Positions 9,106 through 17,875 of a stretch of 64,000 bases of DNA are shown one piece after another. Source of the stretch: Flavobacterium rivuli WB 3.3-2 = DSM 21788 (GTDB lineage Bacteria; Bacteroidota; Bacteroidia; Flavobacteriales; Flavobacteriaceae). Every line of letters starts with the position of its first letter. Within the stretch, counting starts at the first letter, position 1. The stretch is taken from assembly GCF_000378485.1 (NCBI RefSeq), contig NZ_KB899978.1, forward strand, positions 1 to 64,000, written 5' to 3'. The notes under the pieces are model-generated. The model was not told where the DNA came from. It made no database searches and saw only the letters and a list, made by a program, of their open reading frames with translations. Both the position numbers and the translations under genes were made by a program.

Positions 9106-9138
9106 GGGCTGTGCGCTATGAGTCTGCAGCCCTTTTTT
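9106..9138 (+). terminator. Rho-independent terminator after otsAB
   Basis: Stem GGGCTG (9106-9111) / CAGCCC (9127-9132) followed by six T. Confidence 0.8.
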
Positions 9139-9203
9139 ATTTGATAATATCTAAGAGCTTTTCAAATTCAGTATCTTTATCATTCCACAAAACACTATCT
9201 AAA

Positions 9204-10025
9204 ATGAACAACCATTTACTTATCCTTTTCCTGATGCTTTCGGGCAGCCTTGCCTTCGCGCAAAAAACAGAATATGATACGAAAACCAATATTCGGTATT
9301 ATGATGATACTCAGTATAAAAATGATGCTTACAAAGCCGAACGCTGCATTTTAGATATTTATTATCCTAAAAATACCAAAGGCTTTGCTACGATTTTATG
9401 GTTTCATGGCGGGGGCATTACACAGGGAAGCAAAGAAATTCCACAGGCATTAAAAGATAAAGGCTACTGCATTATAGGTGTGGGTTACCGCCTTAGCCCT
9501 AATGTAAAGGCACCGGCTTATATAGAAGACAGTGCTGCCGCGGTGGCCTGGGCATTTAATAATATTGCTAAATACGGTGGCGACCCTGATAAAATATTTC
9601 TCTCAGGGCATTCTGCCGGCGGATACCTTGACCTGATGGTAGGGCTTGATAAAAAATGGCTGGCTAAATATAATATTGATGCCAACAGGATTGCGGGGCT
9701 GATACCTTTTAGTCCGCAATGCATTACACATTTTACGGTTCGTAAAGAAAATGGCATACCCGAGAAGCAACCTGTAATAGACCAGTATGCACCGCTGTAC
9801 TGGGTTCGTGGCGATGCTCCGCCAATACTGCTTATTACCGGTAACCGTGAAATGGAATTACTGGGCCGCTATGACGAAAATGCTTATATGGAACGCATGA
9901 TGAAACTTAACGGGCAGAAAGACATCCGCCTTTTTGAACTTGACGGCTACGGGCACAACATGGCCGATCCTGCTTATCCTTTGTTACTTATTGAGGTAAA
10001 AAGGGTTCTGGATATGAAAAAATAA
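9204..10025 (+). CDS. Secreted alpha/beta-hydrolase (esterase/lipase-like)
   Basis: 273 residues from the ATG at 9204, chosen because it begins a signal peptide (NNHLLILFLMLSGSLAFAQ); the longer frame from 9099 runs through the preceding terminator. Alpha/beta-hydrolase fold of the BD-FAE / hormone-sensitive-lipase-like type: oxyanion motif WFHGGGI, nucleophile elbow GHSAGG (Ser in LSGHSAGGYL) and a C-terminal His in GYGHNM; the acid is probably the Asp or Glu in the ITGNREMELLGRYD region. Likely a periplasmic carboxylesterase acting on acylated sugars or small esters; the substrate is not determinable. Confidence 0.88.
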   Translation: MNNHLLILFLMLSGSLAFAQKTEYDTKTNIRYYDDTQYKNDAYKAERCILDIYYPKNTKGFATILWFHGGGITQGSKEIPQALKDKGYCIIGVGYRLSPNVKAPAYIEDSAAAVAWAFNNIAKYGGDPDKIFLSGHSAGGYLDLMVGLDKKWLAKYNIDANRIAGLIPFSPQCITHFTVRKENGIPEKQPVIDQYAPLYWVRGDAPPILLITGNREMELLGRYDENAYMERMMKLNGQKDIRLFELDGYGHNMADPAYPLLLIEVKRVLDMKK

Positions 10026-10030
10026 ATTCT

Positions 10031-10058
10031 CAATTGGAAATGGGCAACTGGCAACAGG
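10031..10058 (+). repeat. Four-unit heptamer array (CAAYNGG type)
   Basis: Directly after the esterase stop codon come four 7-base units: CAATTGG, AAATGGG, CAACTGG, CAACAGG. The same heptamer forms a 14-unit array after the pfkB gene at 60890. Confidence 0.6.
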
Positions 10059-10210
10059 CTTTTCTTACACAAATTTAATATAGTAAACTACTGCAAGTGA
10101 AATGCTACGGATTATTAACTGTGTTTTTCTTCTCGTAAAGCAATCGCAAGGCACGAAGTGATCTCATAATTCTTGGTTGATTAATATAGTTAGACTGTAT
10201 GAAGTTTTAA

Positions 10211-10408
10211 CACAAAGAACACCAAGTATTTCACGGGGGTACACAAAGCTAAACAGGACACATTGCACAAAGATGACAATCCTGACTGCCAGGATTGAAG
10301 AACACAAAGCTTTGCTACCAGCTTCGTGCCCTCCCGCCTACGGCGGAATATGTATCCCTTTATTCATGCAACTTCGTGCCCTTCGTGAAATACTTGGTGT
10401 TCTTTGTG
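10211..10408. repeat. Element bounded by perfect 25-bp inverted repeats
   Basis: The left arm 10211-10235 (starting CACAAAGAACACCAAG) is the exact reverse complement of the right arm 10384-10408 (starting CGTGAAATACTTGGTG). The 148-bp interior holds two further hairpins and the phrase CTTCGTGCCC twice (about 10322-10331 and 10372-10381). The arms resemble the widely dispersed CTTCGTG/CTTTGTGGT repeats of many Bacteroidota and cyanobacterial genomes. No transposase is present, so it would be a non-autonomous or structural element. Confidence 0.7.
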
Positions 10409-10532
10409 GTAAAGAAACAAGGTTGAATTATGTAATAAAACTAATGTATATTAATAATTGGTATTACTTAGTAAGATCATGAGATTGCTCCTTGTTTTGT
10501 AATGACCAATTCCTTATATCTAAACTATTGTG

Positions 10533-10556
10533 AGAGACGTATAGCAATGCGTCTCT
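10533..10556. repeat. AGAGACG/CGTCTCT palindrome
   Basis: Seven-base stem with a 10-base loop. The sequence resembles the GTAGAGACGC-type palindromic intergenic repeats known from several phyla. Not T-tailed. Confidence 0.5.
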
Positions 10557-10563
10557 ACAAAAC

Positions 10564-10594
10564 AAAAAAATCCTGAACTTTCGTTCAGGATTTT
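10564..10594 (-). terminator. Rho-independent terminator of sucC
   Basis: Perfect 10-bp stem AATCCTGAAC / GTTCAGGATT with a four-base loop; on the minus strand it is followed by a run of T (plus-strand A-run 10564-10570), about 60 bp after the sucC stop. Confidence 0.88.
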
Positions 10595-10655
10595 CTATAT
10601 GTAAGGTTGAGATTTCTCCTTTCGTCGAAATGGAACAACCGTATTTATTTAATTA

Positions 10656-11849
10656 TTATGCTAATGCAGCTTTAACCTGGTCAGCCGCTTCCTGGAACTG
10701 TGTAGCAGAAAGGATTGGCATACCTGAGTTATCAATGATTTCTTTAGCAAGCTCTGCATTGGTACCCTGTAAACGTACAATAATAGGCACTTTAATAGTA
10801 TCGCCCATGTTTTTGTAAGCATCTACAACACCTTGTGCTACACGGTCGCAACGTACAATACCACCAAAGATGTTGATAAGGATTGCTTTTACGTTAGGAT
10901 CTTTAAGGATAATACGGAAAGCAGTCTCCACACGTTTAGCATCTGCAGTACCACCTACGTCAAGGAAGTTAGCCGGCTCAAAACCTGCATATTTAATAAG
11001 GTCCATAGTTGCCATAGCAAGGCCTGCGCCGTTTACCATACAACCTACAGTACCATCAAGATCTACATAGTTAAGGCCAACTTCTTTAGCTTCAACTTCA
11101 ATAGGGTTCTCTTCAAGTACATCGCGCATTTCGGCATATTTTTTCTGGCGGTATAATGCGTTGTCATCAAGAACAACTTTAGCATCTACTGCAAGTATTT
11201 TATTATCAGATGTTTTAAGCACCGGATTGATCTCGAACATAGAAGCATCACTATCAATATATGCATTGTAAAGAGAAGCAATAAATGCAGTCATTTCTTT
11301 AAACGCGTTGCCGCTAAGGCCAAGGTTAAAAGCAATCCTGCGTGCCTGGAAACCCTGCAGGCCTACAGCCGGGTCTATTTCTTCTGTAAAAATAAGGTGT
11401 GGAGTGTGCTCTGCAACTTCTTCAATATCCATACCACCTTCGGTAGAATACATGATCATGTTACGGCCTTTACCCCTGTTTAATAAAACAGAAACATAAA
11501 ATTCTGAAGTTTCACTTTCTCCCGGATAGTAAACATCCTCTGCAATAAGTACTTTGTGTACTCTTTTACCTGTAGGAGGAGTTTGTGGAGTTATAAGATC
11601 CATACCAATAATTTGTCCGGCAATTTCTTCTACCTGCTGTAAGCTTTTAGCCAGCTTTACGCCTCCGCCTTTACCGCGTCCACCGGCATGTACCTGTGCT
11701 TTAACAACATACCAACTTGTACCTGTCTGGGCAGTAAGTTCTTTAGCAGCAGCAAGAGCCTCTGCAGGGCTATTGGCAACTATACCGCGCTGTACGCGCA
11801 CGCCATGGCTTGCCAGTATTTCTTTTCCCTGATATTCGTGTAAATTCAT
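10656..11849 (-). CDS. sucC: Succinate-CoA ligase (ADP-forming) beta subunit
   Basis: 397 residues from the ATG at 11849 (MNLHEYQGKEILASHG), the canonical start of the family; the open frame extends 18 codons further upstream without protein character. ATP-grasp domain N-terminally (VVKAQVHAGGRGKGGGVK) and the C-terminal CoA-ligase domain with NIFGGIVRCDRVAQGV. With the alpha subunit it makes succinate and ATP from succinyl-CoA in the TCA cycle. sucD is not adjacent in this window, so the two subunits are encoded apart here. Length is normal for the family. Confidence 0.96.
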   Translation of the reverse strand: MNLHEYQGKEILASHGVRVQRGIVANSPAEALAAAKELTAQTGTSWYVVKAQVHAGGRGKGGGVKLAKSLQQVEEIAGQIIGMDLITPQTPPTGKRVHKVLIAEDVYYPGESETSEFYVSVLLNRGKGRNMIMYSTEGGMDIEEVAEHTPHLIFTEEIDPAVGLQGFQARRIAFNLGLSGNAFKEMTAFIASLYNAYIDSDASMFEINPVLKTSDNKILAVDAKVVLDDNALYRQKKYAEMRDVLEENPIEVEAKEVGLNYVDLDGTVGCMVNGAGLAMATMDLIKYAGFEPANFLDVGGTADAKRVETAFRIILKDPNVKAILINIFGGIVRCDRVAQGVVDAYKNMGDTIKVPIIVRLQGTNAELAKEIIDNSGMPILSATQFQEAADQVKAALA

Positions 11850-11880
11850 ATTAAATGCGTTTATCTTATTAAAAGTGGAA

Positions 11881-11888
11881 CAAAAATA
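11881..11888 (-). promoter_or_regulatory. -7 promoter element (TATTTTTG) for sucC
   Basis: Exact TAnnTTTG on the minus strand, 31 bp upstream of the sucC ATG. No clear -33 element. Confidence 0.55.
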
Positions 11889-12192
11889 ATAAATTACATC
11901 CAATGGCAGAAAGTATTTTTAAGATTTATCTGTTTAAAAATCGTATCTTTCTTTTTTAAATAAATAGTAACATATTACGCAACCTTTTTACTAACGTTAC
12001 ATCTAACTATAAGAACTGGGCGTGAAAAACTTTAACCATCATAGTGTATTATTTAATATTACATCTATGAAATTTATTAATTAGGGTATTTATAGTTTAA
12101 CCTGTTACTGCTTACAAAATATACAAAACCACCTTGCTTTTATACTCACCACCAACTGAAAGCACAACGTGTACCACACTAAAACAAGAAGT

Positions 12193-12312
12193 ATGAAAGA
12201 TTTACTACTACTGCCATTAGCCATTATTGTTCTTATTTTTGTACGTAAAAACGATGATACAGATTACACTTATATTTGGGACGAAACCAAACAGCCTGAA
12301 AAAGCATTGTAA
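12193..12312 (+). CDS. Possible 39-residue small membrane protein
   Basis: An ATG frame of 39 codons in the sucC-lysA gap. It encodes a short hydrophobic N-terminal helix (KDLLLLPLAIIVLIFV, about residues 2-17) followed by a polar acidic tail ending in EKAL. One membrane span with a charged tail is typical of bacterial small membrane proteins. There is no similarity I can name and no clear -7 box upstream. The alternative is chance. Confidence 0.4.
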   Translation: MKDLLLLPLAIIVLIFVRKNDDTDYTYIWDETKQPEKAL

Positions 12313-12384
12313 TAAAAACAAATAATCAATTAAAAGTTATATTTACAACATTTTGTTATATTTTGTTAATCTTCTTTTGTTCAC

Positions 12385-12415
12385 TTGTTTGAGAAGTATT
12401 TGATTCCTAATTTTG
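12385..12415 (+). promoter_or_regulatory. Complete flavobacterial promoter of lysA
   Basis: The -7 box TAATTTTG (12408-12415) matches TAnnTTTG exactly, and a TTG at 12385-12387 stands 20 bp upstream, within the TTG-N17-23-TAnnTTTG pattern described for Flavobacterium. The lysA ATG follows 20 bp downstream. Confidence 0.75.
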
Positions 12416-12435
12416 TAACTCAGAATTAACGTATT

Positions 12436-13665
12436 ATGGAATCGAAAGAGCTTTTAGGATTAGCCGAACAATTTGGGAGTCCGCTGTATGTTTACGACGC
12501 GGCAAAAATACAATCGCAATACCACCGGTTAGAAAAAGCATTTGCTAAGGTAAAGCACCTGCGCATCAACTATGCCATGAAGGCATTAAGCAATATATCG
12601 GTTTTAAAGCTGCTTAAGCAAATGGGTTCCGGGCTTGATACAGTTTCTATACAAGAGGTACAACTGGGCTTGCTTGCAGGCTTTTCGCCCGATATGATCA
12701 TCTATACGCCAAACGGGGTATCGATGGAAGAGATAGAAGAAGTTGCTGCTCTGGGTGTGCAAATTAACATAGACAATCTTTCTATATTGGAGCAATTTGG
12801 CGCCAAACATCCTTCTACGCCGGTATGCATCCGTATAAACCCGCATGTTATGGCTGGCGGTAACAGCAACATATCGGTAGGCCATATAGACAGTAAATTT
12901 GGTATCTCTATACATCAAATGCCACACCTGTTGCGTATTGTGCAAAACACCGGTATGCATATTAACGGTATACACATGCATACAGGATCTGACATTCTTG
13001 ATATCGAAGTATTTCTTTATGCTGCCGAGATATTATTTGATACTGCGGTACACTTTAAAGAGCTTGAATTCCTTGATTTTGGAAGTGGCTTTAAAGTGCC
13101 TTATAAAAAAGACGACATACAAACCGATATTGAAGAACTGGGCAAAAAATTAAGCAAACGCTTTAATGCTTTTTGTACCGAATATGGCCGTGACCTAACC
13201 CTTACTTTCGAACCCGGTAAATTCCTGGTTAGCGAGGCAGGTTTCTTTTTAGCTAAAGTTAATGTGGTAAAGCAAACAACATCTACCGTTTTTGCAGGTA
13301 TAGACAGTGGTTTTAACCACCTTATCCGCCCCATGCTTTATGGTTCGCACCATCATATAGAAAATATAAGCAACCCTAAAGGTAAGGAGCGTTTTTATAG
13401 TGTGGTAGGTTACATTTGCGAAACTGATACCTTTGCAAACAATCGCCGTATTGCCGAAATTAATGAGGGCGATTTGCTTTGTTTCCGCAATGCTGGGGCT
13501 TACTGCTTTTCTATGTCGAGCAATTACAATTCGAGAGTGCGCCCGGCAGAGGTATTATGGTATGAAGGTAAAGGGCATTTGATTCGTGAAAGGGAAACAT
13601 TTGAGGATATTACCCGCAACCAGGTTATACTGGACTTTGAGCCTGTTACGGCAGCGAGTGTTTAA
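12436..13665 (+). CDS. lysA: Diaminopimelate decarboxylase
   Basis: 409 residues, a fold-type III PLP enzyme that converts meso-diaminopimelate to lysine, the last step of lysine synthesis. The PLP lysine is Lys49 in NYAMKAL; HMHTGSDI is the family His/Ser motif of the TIM barrel; DFGSGFKVPY and EPGKFLV supply PLP-phosphate contacts; NAGAYCFSMSSNYNSRVRPA near the C-terminus carries the substrate-binding Tyr and the active-site Cys region. Length is normal. It is a single gene with its own promoter and terminator. Confidence 0.95.
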   Translation: MESKELLGLAEQFGSPLYVYDAAKIQSQYHRLEKAFAKVKHLRINYAMKALSNISVLKLLKQMGSGLDTVSIQEVQLGLLAGFSPDMIIYTPNGVSMEEIEEVAALGVQINIDNLSILEQFGAKHPSTPVCIRINPHVMAGGNSNISVGHIDSKFGISIHQMPHLLRIVQNTGMHINGIHMHTGSDILDIEVFLYAAEILFDTAVHFKELEFLDFGSGFKVPYKKDDIQTDIEELGKKLSKRFNAFCTEYGRDLTLTFEPGKFLVSEAGFFLAKVNVVKQTTSTVFAGIDSGFNHLIRPMLYGSHHHIENISNPKGKERFYSVVGYICETDTFANNRRIAEINEGDLLCFRNAGAYCFSMSSNYNSRVRPAEVLWYEGKGHLIRERETFEDITRNQVILDFEPVTAASV

Positions 13666-13691
13666 ATAAATTTATATATAGTTTTTTACTG

Positions 13692-13722
13692 AAAAGCCGT
13701 GCTGTAAAGTGCGGCTTTTTTG
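13692..13722 (+). terminator. Rho-independent terminator of lysA
   Basis: Stem AAAGCCG / CGGCTTT around a 12-base loop, running into T. Confidence 0.8.
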
Positions 13723-13737
13723 CACTTTGCTGAATTT

Positions 13738-13776
13738 CAAAAATGAAAGAGGCCTGAACAAATTAATGATCAGGCC
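13738..13776 (-). terminator. Possible terminator of the T9SS gene at 13805
   Basis: Stem GGCCTGA (13751-13757) / TCAGGCC (13770-13776), perfect over 7 bp. On the minus strand the tail is TCTTTCATTTTT, only moderately T-rich. Confidence 0.5.
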
Positions 13777-13804
13777 ATCCCCTCAGAAAAAAACACATAT
13801 TCAC

Positions 13805-14875
13805 TTATTGTTTCACTACTTTTAGTGTTGCAGTCTCATTGCCAGATGTTACTTTAACAAAATAGTGACCTGCATTAAGGCCTGTCATATCTATTTGAGC
13901 ATTAGCAGTATTAAGCTCTTTATTTAAAACATTCTGTCCCATAACGTTATATACGCTTGCTGAAGATAAATTTTGTTGTGCAACTAAATTTACAACGCCG
14001 TTAGTTGGGTTAGGATAATATTTTAAGCCTATTTTATTAAATGAATCAAGACCTAAAACAGCAGTAACCGCACCCATAACGTTTGATGTTATAGAAGTGG
14101 CCGTTGCATTAGTAGCACGAACCCTGTAAAAATATTGTGTATTAGCCGTTAAACCCTCAACCGCCTGAGAAACGCCATCAACAGCCAGGTTTTGATATCC
14201 CTCTACAAAAGTATCAAACTCTAAAGATGTACTAACGTCTAAAAGAAACCCCGTTGCACCGGCAACACCACCCCAGTTTGCTTTAAAGCTTGTAGATGTA
14301 ATGTCTGTAGGTGCAGTAGTCACAGTAGGCGATAAAATTTGCTCATCACTTGTTGGGGTTATACTTATATTATCAATAAATGCCCTTTTTTCGGTAGTTT
14401 CAATAATAATTCTTGAATTATCCTGCCCACTTGTAAAGTTTAAAGTTACCCTTTCCCAATCCTGGTCTATCGTAGCTGTATACGTAATAAACTGCATTTC
14501 CTGACCGGTAACAATTACTTTAACCTGATTTTCTACAGTTGTCCATCCTTTAACATCAAAAGATAATGTAAACATGCCTCCGTTTACACTTAAATCCATG
14601 TAAGGAGTTATTACATATCCTAAGTTTGCCGAATCGTTACCGTTTCCTAATCGCAGCGCGCCACCAGCCTGAAATGTTCTCCACGCAATAGCGAAATTAG
14701 AATTTGCTGTCCACGGTGTATCCGACCCTGTCAGGGTAGTATTATCGCCAACAGTTATAGAACTAAAATCTTCAGAATAAATAGGCGTTTGTGCATTTAT
14801 GTTTTTACCACAAAGCATCATTGCTGATACTAAGCAAAGTTTAAACAGGTTTTGTAAGCTGGTAATTTTTTTCAT
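13805..14875 (-). CDS. Secreted choice-of-anchor/FnIII protein, T9SS type A sorting domain
   Basis: 356 residues. Signal peptide about 1-28 (ends GKNINAQ). Residues about 30-180 form a jelly-roll-like domain of the cleaved-adhesin/choice-of-anchor type (starts PIYSEDFSSITVGDNTTL, contains TLSFDVKGWT and DNISITPTSD). Residues about 185-275 are a fibronectin type III domain (SFKANWGGVAGATGFLLDVS, TQYFYRVRATN). The C-terminus has a type A sorting domain (LKYYPNPTNGVVNLV, GLNAGHYFVKV). Probably a surface-exposed carbohydrate- or protein-binding protein; the ligand is unknown. Confidence 0.85.
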   Translation of the reverse strand: MKKITSLQNLFKLCLVSAMMLCGKNINAQTPIYSEDFSSITVGDNTTLTGSDTPWTANSNFAIAWRTFQAGGALRLGNGNDSANLGYVITPYMDLSVNGGMFTLSFDVKGWTTVENQVKVIVTGQEMQFITYTATIDQDWERVTLNFTSGQDNSRIIIETTEKRAFIDNISITPTSDEQILSPTVTTAPTDITSTSFKANWGGVAGATGFLLDVSTSLEFDTFVEGYQNLAVDGVSQAVEGLTANTQYFYRVRATNATATSITSNVMGAVTAVLGLDSFNKIGLKYYPNPTNGVVNLVAQQNLSSASVYNVMGQNVLNKELNTANAQIDMTGLNAGHYFVKVTSGNETATLKVVKQ

Positions 14876-15219
14876 AGCAATTTTGTTAATTAATGATTGA
14901 TCCCGAAATTTTACTTCGATTTCGTTTGTGTGTTATAGAAAACAAATGTGAAGTTTTTAAGGCAATATCAATAAAAAAAACGACGAATTGGAGGGACATC
15001 GCTACGGAAAAATGGGGACAACAGTATAAATTATGCATTTTTAACAAAAATGCCAATTATTAGAAGTGTAATATCAAAAATAAAATTACATCCATCCTCA
15101 GTAAAATTACAGGCAGTTGTAATTCATTATCAATATTAGATCGAAATACCCAAATATATTTTATGCCAATTTCAACTTTACATTATCATATTAATTTTAA
15201 AAAATATTATTTTAGCCGT
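14876..15219. other. Divergent intergenic region
   Basis: About 340 bp between divergently transcribed genes, AT-rich. It should hold both promoters, but no exact TAnnTTTG box was found. A short GC-richer patch at about 14981-15020 contains ACGACGAATT and CGCTACGG. Confidence 0.4.
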
Positions 15220-16809
15220 ATGCGCACCTCTACCTATATCAAAATATTATTGTTAACATTCTGCTTAGCTAATATCAATTTGGCTATGGCTCAGGAAATC
15301 ACAAAGACACCTTTGCAGCTTTGCCAGAACTTAATAGATAAAGGCAACAGGGCAAAAAAAACGGGAGATTACACAAAGGCATTAGAATATTACTCTGAAG
15401 CAGAAATACTCGCCGAAAACGAACAATGGCAACAGGAACTTTTTGACATAAAGAATAATATTGGTGTAGTATATGCAAGCCTTTCTAACTATGGCGAGGC
15501 ACGCGGGTATTATGAACAGGCACTACAAATTGCCAGCAAAGATCCTAAAGACAATCTTGTTATGGTTCTCAATAATATTGCCAACACTTATAGCTATGAA
15601 AATGACTATCGCAATGCCATAAAGTATTTTACAGATGCTTATAACAACCCCAAGGCTAACAACTCTGAAAATGCCAGTACATTTCTTGCCATAAACATAT
15701 CTGATAATTACAACAAGCTTGGCGATTATAAGCAGGCCCGCAATTATTTAGACAAAGTGGGTGAGTTTAAAAAATCGGGTAAAGTAGCACAGTTCTGGCG
15801 GTTAAACTATGCCGAAACTTTTTATATAGAGGGCAACTACAACGAGGCAGAAAAGATGATGTTGGATTTACTGAGCGACAGCGCTAATGAAAAAGACACC
15901 GATAGTTATGTATACTCTACAGAGCTGCTTAGTAAAATATACACTAAAAAGAACAATCCTGCCAAGGCAATTTTTTATGCCAAAGAAGGATTGCAGCACA
16001 GCTTTAAAATGAAGGCAAGGATAGACCTTTATGATAGGCTATCGGGATTATACTTCGGGCAAAAAGACTACGCCGCTGCATCAAAATATAAAGATTCGGT
16101 TATTGCTACTAAAGATTCTATAGCCTCTTTAGTTAATAAAGAACTGTTTGAAACCAATCGTATTAAACTTAAAATTCAGCGCTACCAAAATGAGTTAAAA
16201 ATCAATAGGGAGAAACAGGGTAATGAACGCACCTTATTTATTCTTGTAATAATCTTTAGCATTATACTGTTCTTTTTTATTTACAGGGTTTTAAAGAACA
16301 GGCTGTTAAAACAAAAGCAGGAAAAGATCATTACCGAGAACCAACAGAAGATAATAGAGCTGGAACTTGACCATTTAAAAAATAACATTGCTGAGAAAAA
16401 CCGTAAGCTAAGTGCAAAGGCATTATACCTTTCGGGCCGTAACGAACTCATAGAAGAGGTTATTAATTCTGTATCCCAAATAAAAGAAGTTTCCCAAAAC
16501 CAGGAAGTAGCAAACTATATTAAATCGCTTAAAGAGTACCTTAAAACCGATGCTGAGTGGGATGATTTTATTACCTATTTCGAAAAGGTTAATCCTGCAT
16601 TTTTAAGCACGTTAAAAACAAAACACCCGCAGCTAAACCCTGCCGATATACGGTTTATATGTTATCTGTATATGAACCTCGACCTAAAGGAAATAAGTAA
16701 TATATTTAGTATTACCGTAGAGGCCGGCAAGAAGAGGAAACAGCGTATTGCCAAAAAAATGGAAGTAGAAGCCGAAGAATTACATAATTATATATTGAAG
16801 CTTTCGTAG
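15220..16809 (+). CDS. TPR sensor-regulator with membrane anchor and C-terminal LuxR-like HTH
   Basis: 529 residues from the ATG at 15220 (signal-like RTSTYIKILLLTFCLA); a start at 15163 would put 19 extra residues before the signal. Residues about 25-320 are tetratricopeptide repeats (GDYTKALEYYSEAEILAE, NYGEARGYYEQALQIA) expected in the periplasm. One transmembrane helix (TLFILVIIFSIILFFFIY) is followed by a coiled coil and a C-terminal domain that aligns with LuxR-like helix-turn-helix regulators of Bacteroidota (LNPADIRFICYLYMNLDLKE). This architecture suggests a one-component membrane-bound transcription factor. The target is unknown. It converges with the 2TM operon. Confidence 0.8.
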   Translation: MRTSTYIKILLLTFCLANINLAMAQEITKTPLQLCQNLIDKGNRAKKTGDYTKALEYYSEAEILAENEQWQQELFDIKNNIGVVYASLSNYGEARGYYEQALQIASKDPKDNLVMVLNNIANTYSYENDYRNAIKYFTDAYNNPKANNSENASTFLAINISDNYNKLGDYKQARNYLDKVGEFKKSGKVAQFWRLNYAETFYIEGNYNEAEKMMLDLLSDSANEKDTDSYVYSTELLSKIYTKKNNPAKAIFYAKEGLQHSFKMKARIDLYDRLSGLYFGQKDYAAASKYKDSVIATKDSIASLVNKELFETNRIKLKIQRYQNELKINREKQGNERTLFILVIIFSIILFFFIYRVLKNRLLKQKQEKIITENQQKIIELELDHLKNNIAEKNRKLSAKALYLSGRNELIEEVINSVSQIKEVSQNQEVANYIKSLKEYLKTDAEWDDFITYFEKVNPAFLSTLKTKHPQLNPADIRFICYLYMNLDLKEISNIFSITVEAGKKRKQRIAKKMEVEAEELHNYILKLS

Positions 16810-16833
16810 CTAAATATAATCTAATAACTACAG

Positions 16834-17151
16834 CTATTCCCACTTCTCTTTACTCCCACCATCCTTATCCATTATCTCCCTAATTTTGCGGTCTTCCCAG
16901 TTGGATCCGAAAAACACATCGGTGCCAAAAACGCCAAAAGCATGAATGGCAAGGCCAAGCCCCCAAAAGATTGCCGTAGAAAAAGTTTCGAAGCTTAAAA
17001 ATTCTTCTCCCGGTTCAAGGTCGCGCCAGTGCATAGCTATCAGCAAAATATTAATTATAATATATACCGCAAGGTGCTTATAAAACCCCTTAATAGACTT
17101 TACTTTTTTAAGTGCCCTCTCTACTCTTCTTTGATCTTCTAAATTTTCCAT
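16834..17151 (-). CDS. 2TM domain-containing protein
   Basis: 105 residues: a charged N-terminal helix (RVERALKKVKSIKGFYKHLA), two predicted transmembrane helices (about 26-42 and 60-80) and the family tail WEDRKIREIMDKDG. This is the 2TM domain found alone or at the C-terminus of LytS-like histidine kinases in Flavobacteria; its role is unknown. Last gene of the operon that begins at 19880, 13 bp after the preceding 2TM gene. Confidence 0.88.
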   Translation of the reverse strand: MENLEDQRRVERALKKVKSIKGFYKHLAVYIIINILLIAMHWRDLEPGEEFLSFETFSTAIFWGLGLAIHAFGVFGTDVFFGSNWEDRKIREIMDKDGGSKEKWE

Positions 17152-17164
17152 TTCTTATAATTTG

Positions 17165-17461
17165 TTAGCCGTTGTGGCCGTTGTTTCTGTCTTTCTCCAT
17201 CAGTTCCTTAAGTTTACGATCTTCCCAGTCTTTGCCTACAAAAGGTATGTACCCAAAAGCGCCTATGCCATGAAAAACCAACGCCGTACCCCAACCGGAA
17301 AGCGAGAACCAAAACCAGTGAAACTCCGGCATTGTAGTTAGGTTTACATAAACCAGGATGGGTATTACAATACAGTAACACATAAGGTTATAATAAAAAC
17401 CCCTTATTTCGCGCACTTTACTTTTTGCCTTTTTATAGGCTATGCTATCTATATTTTCCAT
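17165..17461 (-). CDS. 2TM domain-containing protein
   Basis: 98 residues with the same plan as its neighbours: KVREIRGFYYNLMCY at the start of the first helix, a second helix around WFSLSGWGTALVFHGIGAFG, and the tail WEDRKLKELMEKD. The WGxxxxFHGxxxF pattern is shared by all four 2TM copies in this operon. Third stand-alone copy counting from the kinase is the next gene at 17151. Confidence 0.88.
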   Translation of the reverse strand: MENIDSIAYKKAKSKVREIRGFYYNLMCYCIVIPILVYVNLTTMPEFHWFWFSLSGWGTALVFHGIGAFGYIPFVGKDWEDRKLKELMEKDRNNGHNG

Positions 17462-17516
17462 AATGTTTTCATTATTAATTATTGGTATTGAAAACTGCGA
17501 CTGTGACTAAAAACTA

Positions 17517-17816
17517 TTACTGCCACTTACTATCTTTTTCTTTTTCTATAAGCTCTTCTATTTTGCGCTCTTCCCAGTCTTTACCTAAAAAAGGCGTCAT
17601 GTTAAAAACGCTTAAACCATGAAAGGCAATAGGTATACCCCAGCCCAATACGGGCCACAAAAACCATAAGTAAAAAGGATAGGTAATTAAATTAATTGTC
17701 ATAAGTACACCCATTACTACAACATAAGCCATAAGGTGCATGTAAAAAATCTTCATTTCCTTAACCTGCTTTTTTACTTTATTAAGTACTAAAGCATCGT
17801 TATTTTTTGTTTCCAT
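17517..17816 (-). CDS. 2TM domain-containing protein
   Basis: 99 residues from the ATG at 17816 (METKNNDALVLNKVKKQ). An upstream ATG at 17885 would overlap the kinase stop and adds 23 residues without 2TM character. Closest of the three to the C-terminal domain of the kinase: both contain GWGI, FHG/IHG, SVFN and PFLG followed by WEERK and end SKWQ/SKWR, which suggests recent duplication of the kinase tail. 59 bp after the kinase stop. Confidence 0.86.
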   Translation of the reverse strand: METKNNDALVLNKVKKQVKEMKIFYMHLMAYVVVMGVLMTINLITYPFYLWFLWPVLGWGIPIAFHGLSVFNMTPFLGKDWEERKIEELIEKEKDSKWQ

Positions 17817-17875
17817 TTTATTGATTTTGATTTGATTGATGATTGAACACTGATTACCGCGATTGTTTATTAAAT

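Larger units (their letters stand above)
10059..10655. other. Non-coding stretch rich in dispersed-repeat-like palindromes
   Basis: About 600 bp with no convincing gene. A 101-codon frame at 10177-10482 overlies inverted repeats and has no protein-like character. Contents: a 25-bp inverted repeat pair (10211-10235 / 10384-10408), a hairpin CAATCCTG/CAGGATTG (10277-10297), a hairpin CCGCC/GGCGG (10334-10346), a palindrome AGAGACG/CGTCTCT (10533-10556) and the sucC terminator. Confidence 0.65.

Noticed and set aside
9099-9203. Longer N-terminus of the esterase from 9099
   Set aside because: It passes through the otsAB terminator hairpin and would place 35 residues before a good signal peptide.
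10177-10482. 101-codon open frame in the sucC-esterase gap
   Set aside because: It runs through both arms of the 25-bp inverted repeat and internal hairpins, has mixed unprotein-like composition and no start signals.
14981-15009. TTCGTCG-like pair in the divergent region as another copy of the adhesin operator
   Set aside because: Only one side resembles the motif; the second half does not align at a 20-22 bp offset.
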